NCBI RefSeq assembly: GCF_026004055.1
Contig: NZ_BPIJ01000001.1
Location: forward strand, 1,612,001 to 1,676,000
Direction: 5' to 3'
Source of the DNA: Meiothermus sp.
Lineage (GTDB): Bacteria; Deinococcota; Deinococci; Deinococcales; Thermaceae
Length of the DNA: 64,000 bases
Shown here: positions 27,890 to 37,110 of the stretch, one piece after another
How positions within the stretch are numbered: the stretch's first letter is position 1
Layout of the letters: the number at the start of each line of letters is the position of its first letter
Program-made: the position numbers and the translations under genes
The notes under the pieces: model-generated
Seen by the model: the letters and a program-made list of their open reading frames with translations, nothing else
Told to the model about the DNA's origin: nothing
Database searches by the model: none

Positions 27890-30616
27890 TCAGGGCTGTG
27901 GAGGGCTTTGGGTTGCCAAACCCTCGAGGGCCTTTTGCCGCACCAGCCGGTTGCCATCCTGGGTTAGATGCTGTAGCACCTCCGGCGGCGTCTGGGGGTT
28001 CTGAGCCACCGCATAGCGCACCAGCCACTCCGGCGCGGCCCAGTGGCGCACCTTAGACAACTCGCGCGAGGAGATTTCGGGCCACGACAGGGCCACCGCA
28101 CGGTTCAGAGCAAAGCGCGACCTCGAGGCCTGAAGGGCCAGCCGTTTGCGGTACTCAGCCAGCGCCTGAGGCTCGAGGCGCGGATTGCGCAGGGCCGAAA
28201 GGCGCACCTGCTCGTCCAGATCGCACAGCAAAACTTCCAGAACGGCGGAGGGGGTGCACGGATGCTCGGCCACCGCTTGGCGTACATCGCGGTCGGGGTC
28301 TTGGGCCAGCAGGGCCAGCGCCTCGGGGCTCAGGGCCGGGTTGCTGGCCAGGGCCCGGCGCACCGTCCACTCGCCGTCGCTTTGCAACTGGCGCAGGGTT
28401 TGGGGGGGCGTGGCCGGGTTTTGTGCCGCCAGGGCACGTCCCCAAGCACCTTGCTGGGCCAATTGTTGCAAAAACTCGCTCCCCAGGCTGGGGTCTATGG
28501 CCTCGGCCCGGTGGTAGTGTTCCACCAGCGCCGCGGGGATGCGGGGGTGGGCCCGGGCTTTGTTCCGCACCAGTTCGTCGGGGTCGGCCAGTAGCATCTG
28601 GAGGGCTGGAAGCGGGGTTAGGGGGTGCTCGGCCACCCGCAGCCGGATATCCTGCTGGTCGTCAGCGGCCAGGCGGCCCAGAATTTCCGCCGTCAGGCGC
28701 GGATGCAGGGCCACCTCTCGCCGCACATCGGGGTCGCGGTCGCCGGATAAGCGGCGTAGCAGATCGGGGGGCGGCTTCGGATGGGCCGCTACTGCCTGCC
28801 GCACCCGCCAGTCTTCGTCGTGGGCCAGGTTCCGCAGGGTTTCGGCCGGCGTCAGTGGGTGCCGTGCCGCCAGGCGCCTGGCCCAATCGCTGCCCTGTGC
28901 CAGTTTGTCCAGTAATTCAGGGGATAGCGGTGCTTGGTTCTTAGCTCGGCGGTAAAGTTCGGCCCGGCTCATGCCTGCATCCAGACCGGCAAACCACTCC
29001 GCAAACAGCGGCTCGAGGGCGGCTTCGGGCGTCCGGGGGTTGTCGGCAACGGCCTGCCGCACATCGGGGTCTAGGTCTTGGGCCAGTTGCTCCAAGGCCT
29101 CGGTCGGCGTGGAAAGGTGGGCGGCCACCGCCTGCCGCACCCGCCAGTGGTCGTCCTGGGCTAGTTGCAGCAGCAGGTTGGGCGGGGTGCGGGGGTTCTG
29201 TCCGACCTGGGCCCGCACATCAGGCTGCTCGTCGGTGGCCAGTCTTTCCAGGCTTTGCAGCGGCGTAGATCGGTGCACCGCCACCGCCTGCCGCACGTCA
29301 GGGTCGGTATCGGCGGCCATTGCGGCCAGGGTAGCGGGCGGGGTTTTGGGGTGGCGGGCCACCGCTAAGCGGGTGTGCCAGTCGGGGTCGGCGTGGTAGC
29401 GATGTAAAAGCAGCAGCGGAGCGCAGGGATGCATCAGGGCCAGCCGCCGGGTATGGGAACCCAGCCCGGCCCAACGCTCTAGCGCCGGAGGTGCGAGCGT
29501 GGGGTCTTGGGCCTGCAGCCGCTCAAACTGCTGTAGTGCCGCGGTGGACAAGCCGGGGTGCTGGGCTGCGGCCTGGCGCACCTCCTCGTACTCGTCGGCC
29601 AGAAGCCGCTCGAGCCACCGGCCGGGGGTCTGGGGGTTGGTCGCCAACGCCTGCCGCACCTCCCGGTCACCGTCCTGGGCCAGCGTTGCAAACCAGGGCT
29701 CGCTAAGCGCTGGGTTGCGGGCTGCTGCAGCGCGCACTCGAAAGTCGTCATCGGTGATCAAACGCCCTAGCAGATCGGGCGGGGTTTGTGGATGTTGAGC
29801 CACCAGTTGCCGTACCCAGGGGTGCCCCTCGGTGGATAAACCACCACTTGTGCCAAGGGGGATTGTCCCCTCGGCCAGCGTCTCCCAGGGTGCCTCCAGG
29901 GGAAGCCGGGCCTCGAGCCGATCCAACCACAAAACGGTCTCGCGGGGGGCGGCGGAGTGCCGGCGGGCAGCTTTGCGCACCTCCTCCTCTTCGTCGAATA
30001 AGAAAGCTTCCAGCACCGCTTGGGGTAGGTTTTCTTGCTCGAGCAGGGCCAGCCTCAAAGCAGGTTCGGGCTCGAGGGCGATGCGCCGGGTCAGCCAAGG
30101 GGGGGTCAGCCCCAAAAGCACCATCTGGCGCAGTTCGGGGTAGTCAAGGTCGGTCTCGCACCACCCCAGGGCCGCCTCGAGGGGCTCGCTCTCGAAACCC
30201 ACATGCAGCCGAGCCGCCTCGGCCACCGCCGGCAGGGGATGGTCGGTCAGGGCTTCCACCAGCTCAAAGGGCGCCGAGGGGTTTCGCAATACGCTCAAGA
30301 GTGCTGCACCCTCGCCCTCCCGCACCGCCCAGCGCAGAAAGTGCAGGGGAGCCATGGGGCAGCCCAGCAGGCGATTGCGGGCATACCCCGGCATCTCGGC
30401 CAACCAGTTGGCGTTTACCAGCAAAAGCAGATCCAGCACCGGGTTTGCCAGCACCGCCTCGGGAAAGTGCACCGCCAGCCGCCAGAGCACCGCCTCGGGG
30501 GCGTTGGGGTTGCCCGCCACGGCGCGCCGGACTTCGGCCTCGGGCCGTGAGGCCAACGCCTTTAGCCGCTCAGGGGCGGTTTTGGGGTTCTGGGCTTCCT
30601 CGAGAAACACTTTCAT
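27890..30616 (-). CDS. large LRV/HEAT-like repeat protein, partner of MoxR and DUF2201
   Basis: The 908-residue protein is built from end to end of ~24-residue helical repeats with the consensus D.D..VRqAVA.HP.TP...L..La; at least 22 units are recognisable by the VR.AVA.(H/N)P core. This resembles leucine-rich-repeat-variant (LRV) and HEAT/armadillo solenoids, which bind proteins. No signal peptide, no iron-sulfur N-terminus and no catalytic domain are seen. It lies between the MoxR and DUF2201 genes on one strand with 54- and 16-bp gaps, so it probably acts with them, perhaps as adaptor or substrate recogniser (inference). Confidence 0.85.
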   Translation of the reverse strand: MKVFLEEAQNPKTAPERLKALASRPEAEVRRAVAGNPNAPEAVLWRLAVHFPEAVLANPVLDLLLLVNANWLAEMPGYARNRLLGCPMAPLHFLRWAVREGEGAALLSVLRNPSAPFELVEALTDHPLPAVAEAARLHVGFESEPLEAALGWCETDLDYPELRQMVLLGLTPPWLTRRIALEPEPALRLALLEQENLPQAVLEAFLFDEEEEVRKAARRHSAAPRETVLWLDRLEARLPLEAPWETLAEGTIPLGTSGGLSTEGHPWVRQLVAQHPQTPPDLLGRLITDDDFRVRAAAARNPALSEPWFATLAQDGDREVRQALATNPQTPGRWLERLLADEYEEVRQAAAQHPGLSTAALQQFERLQAQDPTLAPPALERWAGLGSHTRRLALMHPCAPLLLLHRYHADPDWHTRLAVARHPKTPPATLAAMAADTDPDVRQAVAVHRSTPLQSLERLATDEQPDVRAQVGQNPRTPPNLLLQLAQDDHWRVRQAVAAHLSTPTEALEQLAQDLDPDVRQAVADNPRTPEAALEPLFAEWFAGLDAGMSRAELYRRAKNQAPLSPELLDKLAQGSDWARRLAARHPLTPAETLRNLAHDEDWRVRQAVAAHPKPPPDLLRRLSGDRDPDVRREVALHPRLTAEILGRLAADDQQDIRLRVAEHPLTPLPALQMLLADPDELVRNKARAHPRIPAALVEHYHRAEAIDPSLGSEFLQQLAQQGAWGRALAAQNPATPPQTLRQLQSDGEWTVRRALASNPALSPEALALLAQDPDRDVRQAVAEHPCTPSAVLEVLLCDLDEQVRLSALRNPRLEPQALAEYRKRLALQASRSRFALNRAVALSWPEISSRELSKVRHWAAPEWLVRYAVAQNPQTPPEVLQHLTQDGNRLVRQKALEGLATQSPPQP

Positions 30617-30670
30617 TTCATTCTGCCGATGATCTATGACCTGCAGTCAAGGGTCGGGGTCGTAGGCACC

Positions 30671-31666
30671 TCAGCCCAAAACCAGCTCCCGGTACTCCGC
30701 CAAATAGGCCTGCAAGCGGGGCTCCTCCCGTACCAGGAGGGCAAATTCCCCCAAGCCCTGCACCTTGAGCCGGCGGTAGAGGTCACAGACCAGCAGTTGC
30801 ACCCACTCCGAGGGTGCTACCTCCACCATCCAGCGGAAAGCGTTCAGGGCCTGCCGGGCATTCTCGGCACGGAAGGCCAGCCCCATCGTAAGGGCGTAGC
30901 GGGCCGAGGGTTCCTCGGGGAAGGGCGGGCTCAAGCGGCCCTCGAGGATTCCACTCAGTTCGGGCAGCATGCCATACACCTGCTCGTAGGCGGCCAGCTC
31001 GGCGGCGGCGGCCTCGCCCACCACCGGAGCGATGTCGAGACCGGCCTTCAAAAGGTGCGAGGCCATCTCCCAGCTTCGCGGGCTGGGCCAGGCCGGACTT
31101 TTGGCGTCCATCTGGTGGAGCAAGGCCGGGCGGAAGGCCAAAAACGCCAGGATACGCTCGTCTATACCGGCCTGCAGACCGTAGGCTTTGAAGCTATCGA
31201 AATCGGGGGTGACCTCGAGGTGAATAAAGCGGTTGGCCAGCGGGGCCGGCATGTCGAACACCGCGGCCCGGTCTTCCTTGCGGTTGCCCGCCGCCCAGAC
31301 AAACCAGCCCTCGGGTAGCTCATACGAGCCCACCTTGCGATCCAAGATGAGCTGCTGGGCCATGCCCTGCATGGTGGGGGGGGCCATGTTGAGCTCGTCC
31401 AGGAAAAGAATCCCCTCCCCTTCCCGGGGCAGAAACTCCGGCGGATACCAGCGTGAAACCCCGTCTAAAGGCACCGGCAGGCCACGCAGGTCGGTAGGGG
31501 CCAGTTGGGAGAGCCGCACGTCAATAAAGCCGATGCCATACCTGCGGGCGGTCTGGGCTACAATCGAAGACTTCCCCACCCCCGGCGGCCCCCACAGCAT
31601 GGTGGCAAGCTGGATTCGATGCTCAATCAACCCCGACAGGTACTGGGTAAGTTCGGCTGGGCTCAC
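30671..31666 (-). CDS. MoxR-family AAA+ ATPase
   Basis: Walker A GPPGVGKSS (about residue 26), Walker B ILFLDELN (about 88), sensor-1 AAGNR and the arginine-finger region PLANRF identify a MoxR-type AAA+ ATPase; the lid region follows to residue 331. MoxR ATPases work as chaperones with VWA-domain proteins to assemble or insert cofactors into complexes. The start is a GTG at 31666. It heads a three-gene unit: MoxR, the repeat protein and DUF2201. No Shine-Dalgarno sequence is evident. Confidence 0.88.
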   Translation of the reverse strand: MSPAELTQYLSGLIEHRIQLATMLWGPPGVGKSSIVAQTARRYGIGFIDVRLSQLAPTDLRGLPVPLDGVSRWYPPEFLPREGEGILFLDELNMAPPTMQGMAQQLILDRKVGSYELPEGWFVWAAGNRKEDRAAVFDMPAPLANRFIHLEVTPDFDSFKAYGLQAGIDERILAFLAFRPALLHQMDAKSPAWPSPRSWEMASHLLKAGLDIAPVVGEAAAAELAAYEQVYGMLPELSGILEGRLSPPFPEEPSARYALTMGLAFRAENARQALNAFRWMVEVAPSEWVQLLVCDLYRRLKVQGLGEFALLVREEPRLQAYLAEYRELVLG

Positions 31667-31790
31667 GCGCTCAGTCTGGGGGTTGTGCAGGCAAATTTTG
31701 TAGGCAAATCAACATTCGGGCATTGTTAAATTTGCGCTAAAGAGGCCGCCATCCCGCAGCGCTAGTGTGGAGAGAGCGCACAAACCTGGA

Positions 31791-31856
31791 GCCGTTCCCA
31801 CAACAAAAACCGCTGGGGAAATTCGAGCTACCGCCTGGGCCCTTTTGGGGTGAAAC
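31791..31856 (-). repeat. repeat family E, copy E3
   Basis: Read on the minus strand: CACCCCAAAAGGGCCCAGGCGG.AGCTCGAAT ... AGCGGTTTTTGTTGTGGGAACGGC, matching the ends and core of E1 and E2. A short piece of family C (TTGTGAAGAGCGCTCTAA, 31867-31884) follows. Confidence 0.6.
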
Positions 31857-31884
31857 GATGGCAATCTTGTGAAGAGCGCTCTAA

Positions 31885-32088
31885 TGGTCTGGTAAGCTGA
31901 TTTACGTCACTTTGCCCTGACAAATCCAAGCGTGACCACCTTGTCATTGCGAGGAGGCCCCGCCGACGAAGCAATCCAGATTAGGTTTGACCTGGCTAGC
32001 TGCGCCAGAGATTCTGGATTGCTTCGCATCCTGCGGATGCTCGTAATGACGGGAAAAAGCCGGCGTCACATTCTTTGTGACCAAAACT
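31885..32088 (+). repeat. repeat family A, copy A3, inserted at a stop codon
   Basis: A 204-bp element from TGGTCTGGTAA to a decayed right end TGACCAAAACT, flanked on both sides by CTAA (31881-31884 and 32089-32092). The right CTAA contains the stop codon (TAG on the minus strand) of the ABC permease gene. The element carries two inverted ATTGCGAGGAGG/GAAGCAATCC cores. Confidence 0.82.
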
Positions 32089-33063
32089 CTAAGCCCGCAC
32101 CTCACGCCGCTGAAAGAGCACGTAAGTCAGGGCAAAAAGCAGCAGGGTTAGGGCAATCAGGCCGGTGAGCTGGGGCCAGGCCAGCAAGAAGCTCTGCCCC
32201 AAGGGCAGCGGCGTACCCAACAAGGCCCCCTGCAACTGGGTGATGAGCACCGGCCCCAGGCTGCGCACCCCGGGGTTCAAAAGTGCCTGGATGGCCTCGG
32301 CGTAGAGGGTGTTGGGCGAAAAGCGGGAGAAGGCCAGCAGGGCCTCGGTCTGACGCAGCTCGCTCTCGGGGTCGAAGGGGTCGAAAGGAACGATGGCCTG
32401 GGCCAGGAGCTGGGCGATAATGCCCCAGAACAAGGCAAAAAAGAGCCAGACTGCAATGGCCGCCAGGGCCGAGGTGGCGGCACTACGGAAGAGCACCGAG
32501 GTCAGCAGGGCAATACCCAGCCAAACCCCGGTATAGGCCAGGGTGGCCAGCAAAAAAAGCAAGGCCCGCGCGACTTCCTCGCTGCTAGGCGGTACGCCCA
32601 GGAAGAGGAGTTGCAAGCCTACCACCAGCAAAAACAAGGCCAGCAAGAGGAGGGCCAAGGTAGCCAGTCCAGCCAGAAACTTGCCCCACAGCAAGGCGTC
32701 GCGGTAGATGGGCTGGGCTAGGATGCGCGAGAGGGTGTTGCGGCTGTACTCGCCGTTGACGGCATCGAAGCCCAGGGCAATTGCCGCCAGGGGCAAAAAG
32801 AAGCTCAGGAAAGCCACAAAGGAGGGCAGGGGGTCTTGCGAAGCGGTAAAGACCCGCAAGAGTAGGAAGGGGTCTTCGCTCACGGTCTGACGCAAGGTCT
32901 GGGCTCCGGCGTACACGGCTCCCACTGCCGAAAGCAGGATCAACACCTCGAGAATGCGCATCCGGGTGCTGCTAAGGTGGTCGGCCATCTCCTTGAAGAA
33001 GACCGCCCACAGTCCCGTCCAGGGCGAGCCCTCCCGGCGGGGTTGGCGGGGGCTAGGCTGCAT
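32089..33063 (-). CDS. ABC transporter permease (ABC-2 type, NosY-like)
   Basis: A hydrophobic protein with about six spans after a short cytosolic start ([21 protein letters not shown]), plus [35 protein letters not shown], which is the conserved ABC-2 permease segment. The ATG at 33063 has AGGAGGTG just upstream and overlaps the ATPase stop by 11 bp, so translation is coupled. Its stop codon lies in the target duplication of element A3. The transported substrate is unknown. Confidence 0.88.
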   Translation of the reverse strand: MQPSPRQPRREGSPWTGLWAVFFKEMADHLSSTRMRILEVLILLSAVGAVYAGAQTLRQTVSEDPFLLLRVFTASQDPLPSFVAFLSFFLPLAAIALGFDAVNGEYSRNTLSRILAQPIYRDALLWGKFLAGLATLALLLLALFLLVVGLQLLFLGVPPSSEEVARALLFLLATLAYTGVWLGIALLTSVLFRSAATSALAAIAVWLFFALFWGIIAQLLAQAIVPFDPFDPESELRQTEALLAFSRFSPNTLYAEAIQALLNPGVRSLGPVLITQLQGALLGTPLPLGQSFLLAWPQLTGLIALTLLLFALTYVLFQRREVRA

Positions 33064-33982
33064 GGCGCACCTCCTGGAAGTAGCGGGCATAGACCTCGTC
33101 GAGGCTGGGTTGCTCGAGCGTAAGGCTAAGGAGCGCGGCCCCGGCCTCGAGCGCCTCCCGGGCCACCTGGGGCCTGATGTCCTGGGTGGCTTCCAGTCTT
33201 AGCTCCTGGGCCTCGGCCTGTACCCGGCGCACCTCGGGCAGGGCCTGTAAGCGCTCTACCAGGCCGGGGGTAGGGCTGGCCTCGAGGCGAATCCGGTAGG
33301 CCCCCCCCAGCACCCGCTGGGCCAGTTCTTCTACCCGGCCTTCCAGCACCAGTTTCCCTTGGTGGAATAGCCCAACCCGGTCGCAGATGGCCTGCACCTG
33401 GTGCAACAGGTGCGAGGAAAGCAGCACCGTAATGCCTTCGGCCTTGAGGCCTTGGATCATCTGCAAAAACCCCTGCGCTGCCTCGGGGTCAAGGCCTAAA
33501 GTGGGTTCGTCCAGAACAACTACTTTGGGCTCTTTAAGGAGCACCTCGGCCAGCCCCAAGCGCTGGCGCATCCCCCGGGAATAAGCGCTCACCGGGCGGT
33601 GGGCCACCTCGGCCAGCCCCATACGCGCCAGCACCCGCTCCATACGAGCCTGGGCCTGGGCTTTAGGTAGCCCATTCAGGCGGGCGATGTAGGCCAGGTT
33701 CTCCCAGGCCGTCATCTCGGCATAAAACCCCACCGAATCGGGCAGGTAGCCCACCTGCCGCTTGAGCGAGAGGGGCTCGCGCGCCGGATCAAGGCCCAGC
33801 ACCCGTACCGTGCCCGCACTTGGCTCGGTCAAGCCCAAAAGCATCAGGATGGTGGTGGTCTTACCCGAACCGTTGGGGCCCAAAAGGCCGTACACCTCGC
33901 CCGCTCCAATGCGCAGATCGAGCCCTTCGACAGCGACCACCTTGCCGTAGCGCTTGGTCAGGCCTTGGGTCTCGATGACCAT
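33053..33982 (-). CDS. ABC transporter ATP-binding protein
   Basis: Walker [12 protein letters not shown]-loop [10 protein letters not shown], signature [16 protein letters not shown], Walker [13 protein letters not shown] and the H-loop SSHLL are all present, followed by a C-terminal region typical of CcmA/NatA-type exporters. AGGAGGT precedes the ATG at 33982. It is the middle gene of NEW3 protein - ATPase - permease, an arrangement seen for exporters whose partner has an extracytoplasmic domain. Confidence 0.93.
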   Translation of the reverse strand: MVIETQGLTKRYGKVVAVEGLDLRIGAGEVYGLLGPNGSGKTTTILMLLGLTEPSAGTVRVLGLDPAREPLSLKRQVGYLPDSVGFYAEMTAWENLAYIARLNGLPKAQAQARMERVLARMGLAEVAHRPVSAYSRGMRQRLGLAEVLLKEPKVVVLDEPTLGLDPEAAQGFLQMIQGLKAEGITVLLSSHLLHQVQAICDRVGLFHQGKLVLEGRVEELAQRVLGGAYRIRLEASPTPGLVERLQALPEVRRVQAEAQELRLEATQDIRPQVAREALEAGAALLSLTLEQPSLDEVYARYFQEVRHAA

Positions 33983-33990
33983 AGAACCTC

Positions 33991-35130
33991 CTAGCGCCGT
34001 CCAAAGCGGGATACCGCAAAGCCCACTGCCCCCACCGCCACTGCAATCAGGGCTACCCCCACCAAGCCCCACAGGGTGGAGGTCTGCACGGTAACCCGGT
34101 AGTCGGTAGAAGCCTGGGCGCCGCCTGCCGAGGCCCGCAGGGTGAGCATGTAGTCGCCGGCCACGGCTCTAGGGGAGGGTTTGATTTTCGCCGTCACCTC
34201 GGCCTCCCCGCCCGGAGCGATTTTTTCAACCTTGTCGGGTTCAAACTTGACCTCCCAGCCCGCAGGCTCGCTGGCCGAGAGCTCGAGGTTTTCCGCCGGG
34301 GCGCTGCCGGTGTTTTTCACTACCAGCTTGATGGGGTTCTCCCGACCCGCATAGGCCCGGCCCGAAAGCCGCCCCTCGGGAGTCGAGAGGCTGAGCTCCA
34401 CCTGGCCGGTAATGTCCAGGTTCACCACCAACTCGGCCTTGGTCTCCCCTGCCAGGGCCCGCAAGGTAACGGCATAGGTTTTGGCCTCTACCTGCCGAGG
34501 CGGGGTCACCTGCACGTCCAGGTCTTTGGTCTCACCGGCCTTGAGGGGCAGGCTATTGACTTCCTGACCACCAAAAGCAGTGCTGAAACTCACGCGGAAG
34601 TTCTCGGGGGCATCGGCTTCCAGGTTCACCAGCAAGTCCTGGTCGCTTTCGTTTCGTAGGGTCACGCGGTAGCGGAAGCCCGCCGTAGGGGTGCCCTTGA
34701 GCACCGGCAGCTCGGTCTCGAGCGAGAGCCGCTTGGGCAAGACCTGGCCCAGCGTAAGGGCAATAGGCAGCACAGCCCGTACCCCGCTACCCTCGGCCAG
34801 GAGCTGGAAGCGATAGGTACCGGGCCGCACGTTTTGGGGAGGCTCGAGCCGCAGGGAAAGGCTTTGTTCGCCATCGGGCAGCACGTATACCGAAGTAACC
34901 ACCCGACCTCCCCCCAAGAGACTGGCTTTCCAGCCCGGCGCCAGCTCGGTCACCCGTACCTGCACCGTCTGGGGTGGCAGACTGTAGCCCTTTAGGGTAA
35001 TGGGCAGGTTGATGGTTTCACCCAGCCGCACGCTCTGGGACGGATAGGGCGTATACAAGGCCAGACCACGAAACCCCTGGGCCAGACCCAGGCTTAGCAG
35101 CAATAGCAACATCGCAAGTAGGCGTGGCAC
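33991..35130 (-). CDS. NEW3-domain membrane-anchored protein of the ABC exporter operon
   Basis: A signal peptide ([15 protein letters not shown]) is followed by Ig-like beta domains: an early [20 protein letters not shown] region, then repeated [21 protein letters not shown] and [24 protein letters not shown] blocks, which are the NEW3 (NPCBM-associated) pattern. One C-terminal transmembrane helix ([21 protein letters not shown]) ends in FGRR. The GTG start at 35130 has GGAGGTGA upstream. It lies 8 bp before the ATPase gene. The role is probably an extracytoplasmic partner of the exporter (inference). Confidence 0.85.
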   Translation of the reverse strand: MPRLLAMLLLLLSLGLAQGFRGLALYTPYPSQSVRLGETINLPITLKGYSLPPQTVQVRVTELAPGWKASLLGGGRVVTSVYVLPDGEQSLSLRLEPPQNVRPGTYRFQLLAEGSGVRAVLPIALTLGQVLPKRLSLETELPVLKGTPTAGFRYRVTLRNESDQDLLVNLEADAPENFRVSFSTAFGGQEVNSLPLKAGETKDLDVQVTPPRQVEAKTYAVTLRALAGETKAELVVNLDITGQVELSLSTPEGRLSGRAYAGRENPIKLVVKNTGSAPAENLELSASEPAGWEVKFEPDKVEKIAPGGEAEVTAKIKPSPRAVAGDYMLTLRASAGGAQASTDYRVTVQTSTLWGLVGVALIAVAVGAVGFAVSRFGRR

Positions 35131-35209
35131 GGTTCACCTCCAGACGAAGTTTTTTCACCTGTGAATCTAGGCAAGAAGTATGAAATATACATTAGAGCCA
35201 TAATCATAC

Positions 35210-35238
35210 TTGACAAAGCTACGCTAAGGTTATATATA
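35210..35238 (+). promoter_or_regulatory. sigma-A type promoter of the hsp20 gene
   Basis: TTGACA (35210-35215), a 17-bp spacer and TATATA (35233-35238). The leader before the ATG at 35289 is about 43 nt and carries AAGGAGGT. No CIRCE-type inverted repeat is obvious. Confidence 0.75.
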
Positions 35239-35288
35239 CGTGAAATGTAGGGACGTCAATCCAAGCCCCTACGGAAGGAGGTTTCAGT

Positions 35289-35753
35289 ATGCTGGACATT
35301 GTTCGGAACGTACCGGTTCAGACCATGCCTCTGCGGAGCTGGAATCTCTCGACCGTAAACGACTTTTTTAGCGAGTTTGACCGGCTCTGGAACGAGGTGA
35401 CAGCTTCGGTGAGCAGCCCGCTGCGTACCGGCACCTATCCCTACGATCTGTACGAAACCGAGGACAGTCTGGTGCTGGAAATGGCGGTACCAGGTCTGCG
35501 CAAGGATGACCTCGAGGTTCGCCTGGAGGGCAACCAACTCAGCATCCGGGGCACCTACCCCGAAGCTTCCAACGGGGAACGGCGCTACTGGGTGCGGGGC
35601 CTACCGCGCGGGCACTTTGTCCAAAGCCTCAGCCTGCCCGCCTCGGTAGAAGTCGACAAGATTCAGGCCACCATCACCGATGGTCTCTTGCGCCTGACCC
35701 TGCCTAAAGTCGAGCAAGCTAGGGTCAAGCGAATTGCCATCAGTTCGGCCTAA
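35289..35753 (+). CDS. Hsp20/alpha-crystallin small heat-shock protein
   Basis: The 154-residue protein has a short N-terminal arm, an alpha-crystallin domain starting at YDLYETEDSLVLEMAVPGLRKDDLEV, with DKIQATITDGLLRLTLPK as the conserved end, and a C-terminal tail with the IXI motif IAI. It is an ATP-independent holdase that binds unfolding proteins. A strong promoter, a perfect ribosome site and a terminator frame it as a single-gene unit, suited to high expression. Confidence 0.93.
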   Translation: MLDIVRNVPVQTMPLRSWNLSTVNDFFSEFDRLWNEVTASVSSPLRTGTYPYDLYETEDSLVLEMAVPGLRKDDLEVRLEGNQLSIRGTYPEASNGERRYWVRGLPRGHFVQSLSLPASVEVDKIQATITDGLLRLTLPKVEQARVKRIAISSA

Positions 35754-35774
35754 GCCGAGCAGAATTAAATAACC

Positions 35775-35803
35775 AACCGGGGTCATGAGCACCCCGGTTT
35801 TCT
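35775..35803 (+). terminator. rho-independent terminator after hsp20
   Basis: AACCGGGGT (35775-35783) pairs with ACCCCGGTT (35791-35799), followed by TTCTT. It lies directly before two convergent tRNA genes and its A/T-rich flanks may serve both strands. Confidence 0.8.
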
Positions 35804-35813
35804 TGTCCTGGAC

Positions 35814-35889
35814 TGGTGCCAAGGGGCGGAATCGAACCGCCGACACTGCGATTTTCAGTCGCATGCTCTACCGACTGAGCTACCTTGGC
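35814..35889 (-). tRNA. tRNA-Phe (GAA)
   Basis: 76 nt including an encoded CCA. The acceptor stem GCCAAGG pairs with CCTTGGC, the D arm is GCTC...GAGC, the anticodon loop CTGAAAA reads GAA and the T arm contains GGTTCGATTCC. Confidence 0.95.
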
Positions 35890-35932
35890 AAGGCGCCCGG
35901 CATGGCGCAAAAACCAGGCCCGGCGGCAGTTT

Positions 35933-36009
35933 TGGCGCTCCGGACGGGACTTGAACCCGCGATCTCCCACGTGACAGGCGGGTATGTTAACCAACTACAC
36001 CACCGGAGC
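35933..36009 (-). tRNA. tRNA-Asp (GTC)
   Basis: 77 nt including an encoded CCA. The acceptor GCTCCGG pairs with CCGGAGC, the anticodon loop CTGTCAC reads GTC and the T arm contains GGTTCAAGTCC. It lies upstream of tRNA-Phe on the same strand, 43 bp away, so the two are probably cotranscribed. Confidence 0.95.
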
Positions 36010-36084
36010 AAACTTGTTGCGCTGCGTCGGAATCGTCCGAACAGGCACATAGGATAATAGCGGTTGGCCTACTAGGTGTCAAGC

Positions 36085-36429
36085 ATGTTGACCTGGAAAG
36101 AGGTGCTTGCCCAGCACAAAACCCTGCGCGGCATTGGGCCCTATAGCCTGCTGGTAGACCATGGGGAGTCGGGCTACCGGAACCGCTTTTTGCCCGATGG
36201 CGCCATTCTGTATCCGGGCGAGGGGCTCTCGGGCAGTCAGCAACCGGTGAAGGGGAACCGGGTGCTGCTCGAGGCCCTCGCTTCCCACACTGCCCTGCGG
36301 GTTTACGAGCGCGTTAGGCCTAACTGCTGGCAGGATCGGGGCCTGTACCGGGTCGAAAGCGTGGAGTACCACTGGGAAGAGCTCGAGCGCCGCTATGTCT
36401 ACTGGTTCCGGTTGGTGCCGCTCACCTGA
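36085..36429 (+). CDS. small SRA/YDG-like domain protein (putative)
   Basis: A 114-residue protein with ILYPGEGLSGSQQPVKGNRVLLEAL, then ALRVYERV and W..RGLYRVESVEYHWEELERRYVYWFRL. This run resembles the core of SRA (YDG) domains (GNRAL...VRV.RG...YDGLYRV...RFRL), which bind modified cytosine in DNA. The match is by eye and the protein is shorter than a full SRA domain, so both fold and function are tentative. The ATG at 36085 is used; a GTG at 36076 is possible. Its 3' end overlaps the convergent trpF gene by 31 bp. Confidence 0.6.
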   Translation: MLTWKEVLAQHKTLRGIGPYSLLVDHGESGYRNRFLPDGAILYPGEGLSGSQQPVKGNRVLLEALASHTALRVYERVRPNCWQDRGLYRVESVEYHWEELERRYVYWFRLVPLT

Positions 36430-37010
36430 GCCAGAAACGCCCGCAGTTTGAGGGGGTCTTTGCGGCGGGGTGCGGCTTCCACCCCGCTGCTGACGTCCAC
36501 CGCGTAGGGTTTCAAGTCCAGCACGGGTTGCAAGTTGTGAGGGGTCAGGCCCCCGGCCACAATCAGCCGGGGGTGGGGCCGGAGGGGGGCCAGCCAGTCC
36601 AGCGGATAGCCCTGCCCGCTGCCAGGGTTCATTCCATCGACCAGGAGGGCGTCCGCCGGATACGAAAGCCAGTCGGGCTGGGCGGGCCCCGCGAGCCGGA
36701 TCGCCTTAATGACCGGATAGAACCGGCGGATCTGGGCGGCCCACTCGGGGGGTTCGTTTCCGTGAAGCTGGGCCACCTGGAGCCTTGCAGTCTGCATCTG
36801 CGCCAGAACCCCCTCGGGGGGCGTGTCCACAAACACCCCCACCCGCACTACAAAAGGCCCCAGCGCCTCCGCAATGGGGCGGATTTGCTCGGGCTCGAGA
36901 TAGCGCTTGGTGCCGGGGGCCAGGATGAAGCCCAAAGCCCAGGCCCCTAGTTCCTCCGCCAGGAGGGCGTCCTCGAGGCGAGTGATGCCGCAGATTTTGG
37001 CGCGGGTCAT
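36399..37010 (-). CDS. trpF: phosphoribosylanthranilate isomerase
   Basis: TrpF motifs are clear: KICGITRLEDALLAEELGAWALGFI at the start with the catalytic Cys, GVFVDTPP, VAQLHGNE, LLVDGMNPGSGQGYPLDW with the catalytic Asp, VAGGLTPHNL and AVDVSSGVE, closing with the usual KDP..L..F. It converts N-(5-phosphoribosyl)anthranilate to CdRP in tryptophan synthesis. No other trp gene is adjacent. The ATG at 37010 matches the family start; a GTG at 37040 would add ten residues. Confidence 0.93.
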   Translation of the reverse strand: MTRAKICGITRLEDALLAEELGAWALGFILAPGTKRYLEPEQIRPIAEALGPFVVRVGVFVDTPPEGVLAQMQTARLQVAQLHGNEPPEWAAQIRRFYPVIKAIRLAGPAQPDWLSYPADALLVDGMNPGSGQGYPLDWLAPLRPHPRLIVAGGLTPHNLQPVLDLKPYAVDVSSGVEAAPRRKDPLKLRAFLAQVSGTNRNQ

Positions 37011-37110
37011 AGGAGTCACAGGTTGTACGTCTTGGGTCACGGGTTTTTATCTGGGATATAGCTCAGGGTTCTTCACTCGCTGCTATGGACTATAGACTAT
37101 CGACATTACC

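Noticed and set aside
27890-30616. The long plus-strand frames opposite the 908-residue repeat protein and other GC-rich genes
   Set aside because: They are antisense shadows made by GC-biased third positions; they lack homology and ribosome sites and are arginine/proline/alanine-rich.
35210-35288. A CIRCE or other heat-shock operator before hsp20
   Set aside because: No inverted repeat of the required form was found; only an ordinary promoter and ribosome site are visible.
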